A DNA stretch of 16,711 bases from Bryobacterales bacterium (lineage in GTDB: Bacteria; Acidobacteriota; Terriglobia; Bryobacterales; Bryobacteraceae). Made by a program: the position numbers and the translations under genes. Positions 1-8,197 of this stretch are shown piece by piece (position 1 is the stretch's first letter; each line of letters opens with the position of its first letter). The notes beneath the pieces are model-generated. The model saw only the letters and a list, made by a program, of their open reading frames with translations. It searched no databases and was not told the DNA's origin. The stretch covers positions 1 through 16,711 of the forward strand of contig DNFG01000284.1 in the NCBI GenBank assembly GCA_003487005.1, written 5' to 3'.

Positions 1-2646
1 ACCTTTCACACGAAGCCGGAGACTTTCGTGAGTGCGGTGACGGTGACAGGGGTGCCGGATCCGCCGAACCCGGCGCGGCTGGTGAGTGCAACGAGGCTCG
101 AGCTCGGCATGCCCCTGGACGAAGAAGCGGACCTGCCGGCGGCGGTTGAGGGATTGCGTGAGGTCCTGCGGTCGAACGGATTTCACACGGCAAAGATCCA
201 GCACGATCTAACGAGGCGGGAGCGAACGCAAGAAACGAGTATCCATTTCCACGTGATCCCGGGCGCACGGGCGCGGTTCTCGAGGCCGGTGATCAAGGGA
301 TCGCCGGAGCAAAGCGAGCGAAGGCTGTTGCGGGCGACAGGTTGGCAGCGGTGGTGGGGTTTGCGGGGGTGGAAGGATGTGACGGAGCAACGGGTCAGCG
401 AAGGACTGGAGAGGCTGCGTTCGTCGTATCTGAAGCGGGACCATCTGCTGGCACGGGTTGTCCTGAAGTCCCTGGAATACGAACCGGAAACGAACACGAT
501 CCGGCCGGAACTGGAGATCGAGGCGGGGCCGCGGGTCTTCATTCGCGCGGAAGGGGCAAAGGTCAGCCGGGGACTGCTGAGAGACCTGACACCGGTGTAC
601 CAGGAGCGGACCGTGGACCGGGAACTTCTGCTGGAAGGGCAGAACAATCTGGTGGAGCACTTCCAGGCGAGGGGGTACTTCGACGCGAAGGCGAGCTTCC
701 GGATGACGGACCCAGACTCGGACGGCGAGCAGCGGATTACGTACGTCATCGACCGGGGACCGCGGTACAGGCTGGCGCACCTCGAGGTGAGCGGGAACCA
801 GTACTTCCGGGACGAGACGATCCGGGAGCGCCTGTCGATCACCCCGGCTCGGTTTCCACAATACCGGCGCGGGCGCTTTTCGCGAGCACTCCTGGAGCGA
901 GACCGCGATGTGCTGATGGATCTTTACCGGAGCAACGGCTTCCGCGATGCGGTGGTGAAGGCGGAGGTCGAGCAGAACTATCAGGGCAAGCCCCTGGACC
1001 TGGGCGTGAAGCTGACGATCGAAGAGGGGCGGCAGTGGTTCGTGTCGGATCTGGAACTGGCGGGCGTGAACCCCCGGCTGCTGGATACGATCGGAGGGCT
1101 GCTGAATTCCACCCCGGGGCAACCGTTTAGCGTGGTGAACGTGGCGAACGACCGGGACAGTGTTCTGAACTGGTACTACAACAGCGGGTATCCCGAGGCA
1201 ACTTTCGATGCGCAGACCATCCCCGTGGAGGGGGAGGAGCGTGTCGCGCTGCGTTACACGATCAATGAGGGGCGCCGCAACTTCGTGCGGGACGTGCTGG
1301 TGAATGGACTGGAGGTCACGAAACCGGATCTGGTGGCGAACCGGATCACGGTCGCGCCGGACGAGCCGTTATCTCAGGGGGGGATTGTCGAGACACAGCG
1401 GCAATTATATGACCTCGGCATCTTCGCGAAGGTCGACGTGGCCGTGCAGAACCCGCTGGGCCGGGAGCGCAACAAATATGTGCTGATGCAGGTGGAAGAG
1501 GCGCGCAAGTACTCACTGAATCTGGGTCTGGGTGCGGAGTTTGGCCGCTTGGGCGGGGGCGGCGCCAATTTCGATTCGCCGGCGGGCGCGGCGGGGTTCA
1601 GCCCGCGTGTCCAGGTGAGCCTGGGGCGGTCGAATTTTGGTGGGCTCGGACACACGGCGAGCGGGACGATCCGTGTCTCGCGATTCCAGCGGCGGGCGCT
1701 GCTCAACTACTTCGCGCCGCAGTTCCGGGGCAACGAGGATGTGAACCTGACGTTCTCGAATTTGATCGACCGGTCGCAGGACATCCGCACATTTACCTCG
1801 ACGCGGCTCGAGAGTGCGATCCAGATTGGACAGCGGCTGTCGCGGGCAAACACGCTGCAGTACCGCGTGATCGTGCGCAATGTGAGCCTGGAAGAGGAAA
1901 CGTTGAAGATCGATCCGAATCTAATCCCGGTGTTCTCGCAGCCGGTATCGGTGACGGTGTTCTCGAGTTCGTTCATTCAGGACCGGCGCGATGATCCACT
2001 GGACTCGACGAGAGGCGTGTACAACACGGTGGACTTCGGATATGCGCCGGGCCTGCTGGGCCGCAAGGCGAGCTATACGCGTTTGTCGGCGCGCAATTCG
2101 ACCTATCACCGGATTCGCCGCAATGTGGTGGTGGCCCGGACGGCGACGATCGGGTGGCTGTACAACCTGCAGGACGCGCCGGTGCCGCTGGCTGAGCGGT
2201 TCTTTGCCGGGGGCGCCACGTCGCATCGCGGATTCCCCGAGAATCAGGCGGGGCAGCGCGACCCGGTGACGGGTTTTCCGGTTGGCGGGAATGCCTTTGT
2301 TTTCTTTGGAACGGAACTGCGCTTTCCCCTGTTGGGGGATAATCTCGGCGCGGTACTGTTTCACGACATGGGGAATGTGTATTCGAGTCTGTCGAACATC
2401 TCGCTGCGATACCGGCAGCGGGACCGGGCGGACTTCGACTACATGGTGCACGCGGCGGGAGTGGGTGTGCGATTGAAGACGCCCGTGGGCCCGGTGCGCG
2501 TTGATCTGGCGTATGCGCCGAATTCGCCGCGTTTCGTGGGCTTCCGCGGGACGAGGGATGACCTGATCAACCGGACAGGCAGTTTCAACGTGCCGCAGCG
2601 TGTGCGGCCGTTCCAGTTCCATTTCTCGATCGGACAGAGTTTCTGA
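1..2646 (+). CDS. Omp85-family outer membrane assembly protein (TamA/BamA-like), 5'-partial
   Basis: The frame is open from base 1, so the real start, signal peptide and possibly more domains lie upstream; the GTG at 28 is only the first start-like codon in view. Residue numbers here count from it. At least six POTRA-like repeats follow one another at about 1-79, 81-167, 168-244, 245-334, 335-415 and 416-492, several closing on a short 'EG/RG' turn. A 16-strand-type barrel fills about 495-872 and ends in Phe. The barrel-lumen motif typical of Omp85 proteins appears as HRGF (733-736) after FFAGGA. Family members fold barrels or translocate proteins at the outer membrane. TamA usually has three POTRAs and E. 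coli BamA five, so the count does not settle which it is. The downstream tamB-like gene favours a TamA-like role. The TGA stop overlaps the next gene's ATG by one base. Confidence 0.93.
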   Translation, partial: TFHTKPETFVSAVTVTGVPDPPNPARLVSATRLELGMPLDEEADLPAAVEGLREVLRSNGFHTAKIQHDLTRRERTQETSIHFHVIPGARARFSRPVIKGSPEQSERRLLRATGWQRWWGLRGWKDVTEQRVSEGLERLRSSYLKRDHLLARVVLKSLEYEPETNTIRPELEIEAGPRVFIRAEGAKVSRGLLRDLTPVYQERTVDRELLLEGQNNLVEHFQARGYFDAKASFRMTDPDSDGEQRITYVIDRGPRYRLAHLEVSGNQYFRDETIRERLSITPARFPQYRRGRFSRALLERDRDVLMDLYRSNGFRDAVVKAEVEQNYQGKPLDLGVKLTIEEGRQWFVSDLELAGVNPRLLDTIGGLLNSTPGQPFSVVNVANDRDSVLNWYYNSGYPEATFDAQTIPVEGEERVALRYTINEGRRNFVRDVLVNGLEVTKPDLVANRITVAPDEPLSQGGIVETQRQLYDLGIFAKVDVAVQNPLGRERNKYVLMQVEEARKYSLNLGLGAEFGRLGGGGANFDSPAGAAGFSPRVQVSLGRSNFGGLGHTASGTIRVSRFQRRALLNYFAPQFRGNEDVNLTFSNLIDRSQDIRTFTSTRLESAIQIGQRLSRANTLQYRVIVRNVSLEEETLKIDPNLIPVFSQPVSVTVFSSSFIQDRRDDPLDSTRGVYNTVDFGYAPGLLGRKASYTRLSARNSTYHRIRRNVVVARTATIGWLYNLQDAPVPLAERFFAGGATSHRGFPENQAGQRDPVTGFPVGGNAFVFFGTELRFPLLGDNLGAVLFHDMGNVYSSLSNISLRYRQRDRADFDYMVHAAGVGVRLKTPVGPVRVDLAYAPNSPRFVGFRGTRDDLINRTGSFNVPQRVRPFQFHFSIGQSF

Positions 2647-3299
2647 TGCGGCGAATCGTCTACCTGCTGATGCTCATGGGCACCGCCTCGGCGGCGGCGG
2701 AAGAGGTGATCGACCGTGTTGCCGTTTCGTTCGGTCTGGAAGTGGTGACTCTGAGCGCGATTCGCCGGCAGGTGCGGATGAGCGCCTACCTGGAGGGCAA
2801 ACCGGTGGAGGACACGCCCGAAGCGCGCCGCGCGGCGGCGGAGCGGCTCATCGACCAGTCGTTGGTTCGCAGGGAGATGAACCTCAGCCGCTACACGCCG
2901 ATTCCAATGGAGGAAGTGCGGGAGAAAGTGGAGGAAGCCCGGCAGAAACTGGGGTTGACGGCAGAGGCGTTCGAGGCCGAACTCCGCAAGTACGGCTTCA
3001 CGACGGACGATTTCCTGAACGAGTTGTACTGGCAATCGACGCTCCTTCGCTTTGTGCAGTTTCGTTTCAGTCCAAGCGTGCAGGTGAGCGAGGAGGAAGT
3101 GCGGGAGTACTACGAGCGAGAGTATGTACCCCGGCTGGCCAAGATGGTGCAGGGGCAGGCACCCCCTCCGCTTGATGAAGTCCGTGAGCGGATCACTAAC
3201 ATTTTGTCCGCACGCAAGGAAAACGCCGTTTTGGAGGAATGGCTCAAACTGGGCCGGCAAGCCGCGCGGATCCGGTTCCACGAGGAGGCGTTCCGATGA
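2646..3299 (+). CDS. SurA-like periplasmic chaperone without a PPIase domain
   Basis: This 217-residue protein begins with a basic n-region and hydrophobic stretch ending ASA-A (about residues 1-17), which looks like a Sec signal peptide, so it should act in the periplasm. Residues 20-80 resemble the SurA N-terminal domain: a beta-strand pair (VIDRVAVSFG, then LEVVTLSAI), then 'ERLIDQSLVRREM'. Helical, charge-rich sequence follows to about 160, and a C-terminal helix (178-205) could complete the SurA chaperone fold. No parvulin domain is present, whereas full SurA (about 430 residues) has two. It would therefore bind unfolded outer membrane proteins without prolyl isomerase activity. The gene overlaps the Omp85 stop (TGATG) and its own stop overlaps the tamB start (ATGA), so translation is probably coupled. 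The family assignment rests on pattern recognition. Confidence 0.75.
   Translation: MRRIVYLLMLMGTASAAAEEVIDRVAVSFGLEVVTLSAIRRQVRMSAYLEGKPVEDTPEARRAAAERLIDQSLVRREMNLSRYTPIPMEEVREKVEEARQKLGLTAEAFEAELRKYGFTTDDFLNELYWQSTLLRFVQFRFSPSVQVSEEEVREYYEREYVPRLAKMVQGQAPPPLDEVRERITNILSARKENAVLEEWLKLGRQAARIRFHEEAFR
3282..3288 (+). promoter_or_regulatory. Shine-Dalgarno site that fixes the tamB start
   Basis: GAGGAGG lies seven bases before the ATG at 3296, inside the end of the SurA-like gene. It selects this ATG over the in-frame ATG at 3239, which would add 19 residues without hydrophobic character ahead of the membrane anchor. Confidence 0.8.
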
Positions 3300-6200
3300 C
3301 GGCGCGGCGCAAGTGGGGCTGGGGGGTGGCGGCGGCAGTGGTTCTGATGGCGCTGATGGCGGGCGCCGGCGTGCTGGTGTTGAGCAGTGACTGGTTCCGT
3401 GAGCAGGTCCGGCAGCGGATCATCGAAGTGGCCGAGGAGGCGACGGGCGGGCGGGTCGAGTTGCAGCGGTTCGACTATGACTGGAGCACGATGATGGCAC
3501 GCGTCGAAGGGTTCACTCTGCACGGGTTGGAGGACGCCGGCCGCGAGCCGCTGGTCCGTATCCCTTCACTTGAGCTCGCGATCCACATCCGTTCACTGCT
3601 GCGGCGGGATGTCGAGCTGCGGTCGCTGACCATCGAAAAGCCGGCGGTCCAGATCTACGTGGACGAGCACGGGTCGACGAACCTGCCGTCGCCGCGGCGG
3701 AAGCGTCAGGGCGGGACGAACCTGATCGAGGACCTCTTGCGCCTGCAGATTGGGCGGTTGGCCATTAACGAGGGCCTCGTCCGCTACGATTCGCGTCGCA
3801 TTCCGCTCGATGTGCGAGCCGAGGAGGTCGCGGCGGTGCTCACGACTCTGGATGCGGAAACGGTAACCTTCAACCTGGGCGTGGGCCGGTTGGCGGCCTT
3901 CGGCCGGGATGGACTGGGAGTTCAGGCGGCGGGGACACTGGCGCCGCGGCGCGTGACGGTGGAGCAGGCGCGCGTGACCAGCGGGAGCGGCTCCTCCATC
4001 GAGGGAGACGCGGTGATCGAGGAATTTCGGGCGCCGAAGATCGCTGGGGAGTGGCGGGCGAATGTCCGTTTCAGGGAGTGGCCGCAGCTCCTGCTGGAAG
4101 ATGGCTGGGCCCGTGCCGATGGACGGTACTCGTGGTCTGAAGCGGCTGGCTGGGCCGTGGCAGGCCGGCTTCGCGGAGAGCAGTTGCGATTGGATATGCC
4201 GGTGTTCTCGATAGCCGGGGCGACGCTCGATACGAATTTCGACTGGCGGGGCCGCGAGTTGCGGCTGTCGGAGACCGCGATTGCCGGACTGGGCGGCGAG
4301 TGGAGGGGCCGGGCATTGCTACGGGACTGGAGTGACCTGGAGGTGGAGGGCGAGGCGAAGTCGATCCGGCTGGCCAGGGTGCTCACCGCGGCAGGAGTGG
4401 ACGATTTTTCCTGGGACGCGTCTCTCACGGGACCTGTGGCATTCAGGGGGCGTGTCACTGCCGCTGGCCTTGCGGATAGTGTCGCCCGCGCGAACGTCCA
4501 CGTGGCGCCGGTCGAAGGTCAGGTTCCTCTGGACGGGCAGGTGTCGGGCGAATGGAGACAGCGGGAGGGCACTGTCCGGCTGGAAAGCTCCTATCTGGCC
4601 ACGGCCTCGTCGCGCGTCACGGTGGAAGGCGTACTAGGCGAACGGATGAGTGCCGCTCTGTTCTCGACCAATCCCCGCGATCTGGAACCCGCGCTTGGTG
4701 TTCTGGTGGGCGAATCAGTTTCTGTGCCGGTGGACTTGCAGGGAGGGGCACTGCAGGTGGAGGCAATGGTAGAGGGATCGCTCAATTCTCCAGAAATTTC
4801 CGGTTCGCTGCGGGCAGAGCGGGCGCTGTGGGAGGGGGTGCCGCTGAGTGGGGCGTCAGCGCGATTCCGGATCAATGAGCGGAGTCTGCAGTTGGAGCAG
4901 ATCAGCCTGTCGCAGAACGGGGGCAGGCTTACTGGGCGGGTGCGGCTGGGCCTGGTGGATTGGCGGGTTGTTGACGATGCAGCTTTCGACGTGGCGCTGG
5001 AGGCGCGGGGCTTGAGGTTACCCGACGCCGCCCGGCAGGCGGGGGCCAGGTTTGCACTTGATGGCACTGTGGACATGGCGCTGCAGGCAGCGGGAACTCT
5101 CGATGCCCCTCGGGGTACTCTGCGCTGGCAGGGGCGTCAGGTGAGCATTGCTGGCGAGCGTTTCACGAAGCTGAACGGACGCCTGCAGGCCAGCAGCGCC
5201 GAGGTGCTCCGCATCGAGGGCGAGATCGATCTGGATGATGCGGGAGTCTCGGTGAATGCCACGTACCGGCATCCGCGTGCGGACTGGCGCTCGGGCGAGG
5301 CCTCGATCCGAGTTCGTTCCAGAGGATTCCGTCTGGCCCAGTCGGAATGGCTCCGCGCTCACCGGGCGGGCGCGGATGCCGGAGTCGGGCTGGATGCCGA
5401 TGCCGTTCTGGCGATTCGACCCGGCGAGGTCCGGTTGCGCCGCCTCGCAGGAGTTCTCGCTCTCGATGGGATCCGCGACGGAAAGCGGGAGCTGGGGACG
5501 CTGCGCGTGGAGGCAAAAACTGAATCGGAGACAGTCCGGCTGGCATTCACCGGCCAGATTCAGAAGACGCCCTTGAGGGGCGAGGCCTCGGTCCAACTGA
5601 AGGGACAGTATCCCGGACAGGGCATTTTGCGCCTGCAAGACTTACCGGTTGAATCGATAGCCGAATGGGTGGATGGCAATGCTGAGCCGCTGGTCCGCGG
5701 AACCCTGACAGCCGCGGTCCAGTGGCGTGGGGATCTGGCCGAGCCGGGGAAAGGGACGGCCGTTGTGACGATTCCCAGTTTGGTCATTGTGCCGGAGGCC
5801 GATCGCCGCGAAGGTTCAGGTGACTTCACCCTGCGGAACGCCGGAGCGATCACAATGGATGTGGATGCGAATGGCGTCCAGGTTCGCAATGCACGGCTGG
5901 TGGGTAAGGACACGAGCCTGACTATTGCCGGCCTCTACGGTTTCACCTCGCGCACCCCGTGGGATCTGAGCCTCAGCGGCACCGTCAACCTCGGTGTGTT
6001 AAACAACTTCGAACCCGACCTCCAGGCCGGCGGACTAACCCGCATCAGCGCCAACCTCCGCGGCGCGGCCAGCACCCCCGCGATCAGCGGCCGGATGGAG
6101 ATCCAGAATGGCTCGCTCTATCTCAGAGGACTGACAAACGGCATCGAGAACGCCAACGGAACCCTCTATTTCGACCGGGATCGTGCCAGCATCGAAAAAC

Positions 6201-7276
6201 TGACCGCGGTCACGGGAGGGGGCACGCTCGCGCTCGGCGGATTTATCGGTTTCGGCGGAGGCGAGTGGAGCTACCGTTTGCAGGCCAAGGCCGCGGGCGT
6301 CCGGGTGCGCTATCCGGAAGGCGTCAGTACCACGATCGACTCGGACCTGAATCTGACGGGCTCTCAAAACGCGAGCCTGCTGTCCGGGTTGGTGACCGTC
6401 CGGCGGTCGGGCTTCAGCTCACGAGGGGATTTCGCCAGCCTCATTGCGGGTTCGGGCAACCCGATTCCCGTTCCCGCCACCCAAAACGAGTTTCTGCGCA
6501 ATCTCCAGTTCGACCTGCGCGTGCGGACCTCGCCAGACGCCACATTCCAGACTGACTACACCCAGGATCTGCAAACCGAAGCGGACCTCCGCGTTCGCGG
6601 AAGCCTCGGCAAGCCCGTCGTGCTGGGTTCGGTGAATGTCAACCAGGGTGAAATCAACTTCTTCGGCAACCGCTACCAGATTTCGCGAGGCGAGATCCTG
6701 TTCTTCAATACAGCGACCATCCAGCCGTCCATCAATCTCGATCTCGAAACCCGAATCCGCGGCGTTGTTGTATACATCGGTGTCAGCGGGCCGCTGACGC
6801 GCCTCAATGTGAACTATCGTTCGGAGCCGCCGCTGCAGTCGCGTGAGATCCTGGCGCTTCTCACTGTCGGACGCGCGCCCACTGCCACTGCCACCGGGTT
6901 TCAGCAGCAGGGGCTGAACCCCAGCGCTCAGCAGTCCGGTGCGGGCACGAACATGTTGGCGGAGGCCTCCAATACGCTTCTGGGCGGAGCCTTGAGCGCT
7001 TCGGTGTCGAGCCGGGTCGAAAAATTCTTCGGCGTCAGCCGGATCAAGATCGATCCCAATGTGACCGGCGTCGAGAACATCCCGCAAGCCCGCCTGACGA
7101 TCGAGCAGTCGCTGTCGCGCGACATCACCTTGACGTTTTCGTCGAACCTGAGCCGGAGCTCGCAGCAGATCATCCGCCTGGAGTGGGACCTGAGCCGGCA
7201 GTGGAGCGCCATCGCAGTTCGGGACGAGAACGGGGCGTTTGGCGTCGACTTTCTCTTCCGGAAGAGGTTCAAATGA
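3296..7276 (+). CDS. tamB: TamB-like translocation/assembly module protein (DUF490 C-terminus)
   Basis: This 1326-residue protein starts MTARRKWGW and carries one N-terminal membrane anchor (about residues 7-29), followed by a very long beta-rich region of repeated short strands. This is typical of AsmA/TamB proteins, which form a hydrophobic groove across the periplasm. The last 300 or so residues match the TamB C-terminal domain in style: 'LGKPVVLGSVNVNQGEINFFG', 'EILALLTVGR', 'KIDPNVTG', 'QSLSRDITLTFSSN' and a final 'LFRKRFK'. In other bacteria TamB works with TamA or BamA and helps move phospholipids to, or assemble proteins in, the outer membrane. The Omp85 gene two positions upstream fits this. 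The start at 3296 overlaps the preceding stop (ATGA). Oddity: codon use changes part-way, from G-rich codons up to about 5930 to C-rich codons after it, with no break in the frame. Confidence 0.93.
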   Translation: MTARRKWGWGVAAAVVLMALMAGAGVLVLSSDWFREQVRQRIIEVAEEATGGRVELQRFDYDWSTMMARVEGFTLHGLEDAGREPLVRIPSLELAIHIRSLLRRDVELRSLTIEKPAVQIYVDEHGSTNLPSPRRKRQGGTNLIEDLLRLQIGRLAINEGLVRYDSRRIPLDVRAEEVAAVLTTLDAETVTFNLGVGRLAAFGRDGLGVQAAGTLAPRRVTVEQARVTSGSGSSIEGDAVIEEFRAPKIAGEWRANVRFREWPQLLLEDGWARADGRYSWSEAAGWAVAGRLRGEQLRLDMPVFSIAGATLDTNFDWRGRELRLSETAIAGLGGEWRGRALLRDWSDLEVEGEAKSIRLARVLTAAGVDDFSWDASLTGPVAFRGRVTAAGLADSVARANVHVAPVEGQVPLDGQVSGEWRQREGTVRLESSYLATASSRVTVEGVLGERMSAALFSTNPRDLEPALGVLVGESVSVPVDLQGGALQVEAMVEGSLNSPEISGSLRAERALWEGVPLSGASARFRINERSLQLEQISLSQNGGRLTGRVRLGLVDWRVVDDAAFDVALEARGLRLPDAARQAGARFALDGTVDMALQAAGTLDAPRGTLRWQGRQVSIAGERFTKLNGRLQASSAEVLRIEGEIDLDDAGVSVNATYRHPRADWRSGEASIRVRSRGFRLAQSEWLRAHRAGADAGVGLDADAVLAIRPGEVRLRRLAGVLALDGIRDGKRELGTLRVEAKTESETVRLAFTGQIQKTPLRGEASVQLKGQYPGQGILRLQDLPVESIAEWVDGNAEPLVRGTLTAAVQWRGDLAEPGKGTAVVTIPSLVIVPEADRREGSGDFTLRNAGAITMDVDANGVQVRNARLVGKDTSLTIAGLYGFTSRTPWDLSLSGTVNLGVLNNFEPDLQAGGLTRISANLRGAASTPAISGRMEIQNGSLYLRGLTNGIENANGTLYFDRDRASIEKLTAVTGGGTLALGGFIGFGGGEWSYRLQAKAAGVRVRYPEGVSTTIDSDLNLTGSQNASLLSGLVTVRRSGFSSRGDFASLIAGSGNPIPVPATQNEFLRNLQFDLRVRTSPDATFQTDYTQDLQTEADLRVRGSLGKPVVLGSVNVNQGEINFFGNRYQISRGEILFFNTATIQPSINLDLETRIRGVVVYIGVSGPLTRLNVNYRSEPPLQSREILALLTVGRAPTATATGFQQQGLNPSAQQSGAGTNMLAEASNTLLGGALSASVSSRVEKFFGVSRIKIDPNVTGVENIPQARLTIEQSLSRDITLTFSSNLSRSSQQIIRLEWDLSRQWSAIAVRDENGAFGVDFLFRKRFK

Positions 7277-7569
7277 AGCTGAGGGCGAATCAGGGCCGGC
7301 TGAAGATCGAACACAGCATCATCGATGGGCTCCGCCCGGCGCTTGAGCGGCTTCTCTGGCACGAGGAGATCCGGTCGATCATCCCCGGTGTCATCCGGCA
7401 GGTCCGCGACGCGAAGGGCCCGGTGAAGATCCGGGTCACCGTCGCCACCCAGAACGGCTGGAAAGCCATCGCCCTCAGCGCCGGGTCGCGCCAGGAACTG
7501 TTCATCTCCACCAGCCTGTCCAAGGAAGCGCTCGAAGGGATTGTCGAATACGAACTCGACCGGCTCTAG
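7273..7569 (+). CDS. DUF2103-like small protein
   Basis: This 98-residue protein starts at an ATG that overlaps the tamB stop (ATGA), with AGAGG a few bases upstream, so it is translationally coupled to tamB. Visible features are 'GRLKIEHSIIDGL' near the N-terminus, 'IIPGVIRQV' in the middle and 'KIRVTVATQNGWKAIA' followed by 'ELFISTSLS'. This order resembles the DUF2103 family as I remember it from cyanobacteria, which is described only as predicted metal-binding. There is no signal peptide or membrane segment, so it should be cytoplasmic. Cys is absent and only two His are present (in EHS and WHEE), so metal binding is not obvious here. Function is unknown; being last in the Omp85-tamB operon is the only contextual hint. 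Confidence 0.7.
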   Translation: MKLRANQGRLKIEHSIIDGLRPALERLLWHEEIRSIIPGVIRQVRDAKGPVKIRVTVATQNGWKAIALSAGSRQELFISTSLSKEALEGIVEYELDRL

Positions 7570-7692
7570 CGTCGCGCGGCCCCATCCTGTGCAAATATGT
7601 CTGATTTCTCTCGTGAGGCCTGCAAGAGAGTGTTATCGTTGACCGAACATTCTCGGCGGGTTGGGCCGGATCCGGGACACGGAGGGCCTTTC
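7570..7692 (+). promoter_or_regulatory. Spacer after the tamB operon with a weak promoter candidate
   Basis: This is the only sizeable non-coding gap in the window. An extended -10-like element, TGTTATCGT (7631-7639), is present, but the matching -35 position (7611-7616, TCGTGA) is poor. GGAGGG at 7681-7686 stands six bases before the ATG at 7693. A five-base inverted pair, CTCTC/GAGAG, lies around 7607-7630 but has no T-run, so I do not call a terminator. Confidence 0.25.
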
Positions 7693-8130
7693 ATGGGCAG
7701 AGTTGGCGTGGTGGCCAGTTGCAGCTCCGGCTTCGGCCGGCAAGTCGCGGAGAAGATGGCGAGTCTGGGTGACCGCGTCAACGCCGCCACGCGCTGCCCC
7801 TCCGACGGGCATGCACTCGCCGGCAGCTCCCCCCCGGTGGTTCACGAAACTCGGGCCGGAATAGGCGGAATGTTCGATCAGATCTTCAGCGACTCCAGCG
7901 CTACGGCTGATCCGGCGATTGTCGTCGACCTGATGATCGACCTCGCAACCATGAAGCCCGGCACACGACCGTTTTGCACCGTGGCGGGCATCGATTTCGG
8001 CGTCCGCGACCGGAATGCCGCCGTCGAACCCCACGACACGGGACTCCTGGAGGCCTCCGGTCTCACGGACTTCGCCACGGTGCGAACGGTTCAGCCGGAT
8101 CAGGCGCGCCCGGCGATTGCCCGGCTTTGA
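7693..8130 (+). pseudogene. Short-chain dehydrogenase remnant with internal deletion
   Basis: From the ATG at 7693, which has GGAGGG six bases upstream, the frame encodes 145 residues; SDR enzymes usually have 250-290. The N-terminus shows the Rossmann start 'VGVVASCSSGFGRQVAEKM', the counterpart of TGxSSGFG but with the first Gly replaced by Ser. The C-terminus, from about 'GGMFDQIF' through 'ADPAIVVDLMIDL' and 'PFCTVAGIDFGVRDRNAA', matches the tail of classical SDRs. The central part, which should hold the NAG motif and catalytic Ser-Tyr-Lys, is missing and does not appear in another frame. About 130-150 residues have been lost without breaking the frame. It cannot be a working dehydrogenase. 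An upstream in-frame ATG at 7597 adds only unrelated residues. It might still be expressed as a small protein. Confidence 0.7.
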
Positions 8131-8156
8131 CGGATCAACCCGGATTGCGCTATCCT
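8127..8156 (+). promoter_or_regulatory. Sigma-70-type promoter for rpsT
   Basis: A -35 element TTGACG (8127-8132) and a -10 element TATCCT (8151-8156) are separated by 18 bases. Transcription would start near 8163 and give a leader of about 35 bases. The -35 overlaps the stop codon of the SDR remnant. This is the best promoter-like match I see in the window. Confidence 0.6.
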
Positions 8157-8197
8157 GATAGCTGTTGATTTCTGCGTAAGGACCCCTAGAACAAACC

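Noticed and set aside
208..1122. Long minus-strand open frame opposite the Omp85 gene
   Set aside because: It has a Pro/Arg/Gln-rich composition without domain features, as expected for a shadow of a GC-rich gene; the plus strand has clear POTRA repeats here.
3239..3295. Earlier in-frame ATG for tamB
   Set aside because: The extra 19 residues lack membrane-anchor character and duplicate coding space of the SurA-like gene. The ATG at 3296 has GAGGAGG at ideal distance.
7606..7631. Possible terminator hairpin (CTCTC/GAGAG) after the tamB operon
   Set aside because: The stem is only five bases with a 13-base loop and no following T-run.
7570..7700. dif-like recombination site near the skew switch
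   Set aside because: I looked for the paired XerC/XerD half-sites with an AT-rich centre and found no convincing match in the only sizeable intergenic gap.
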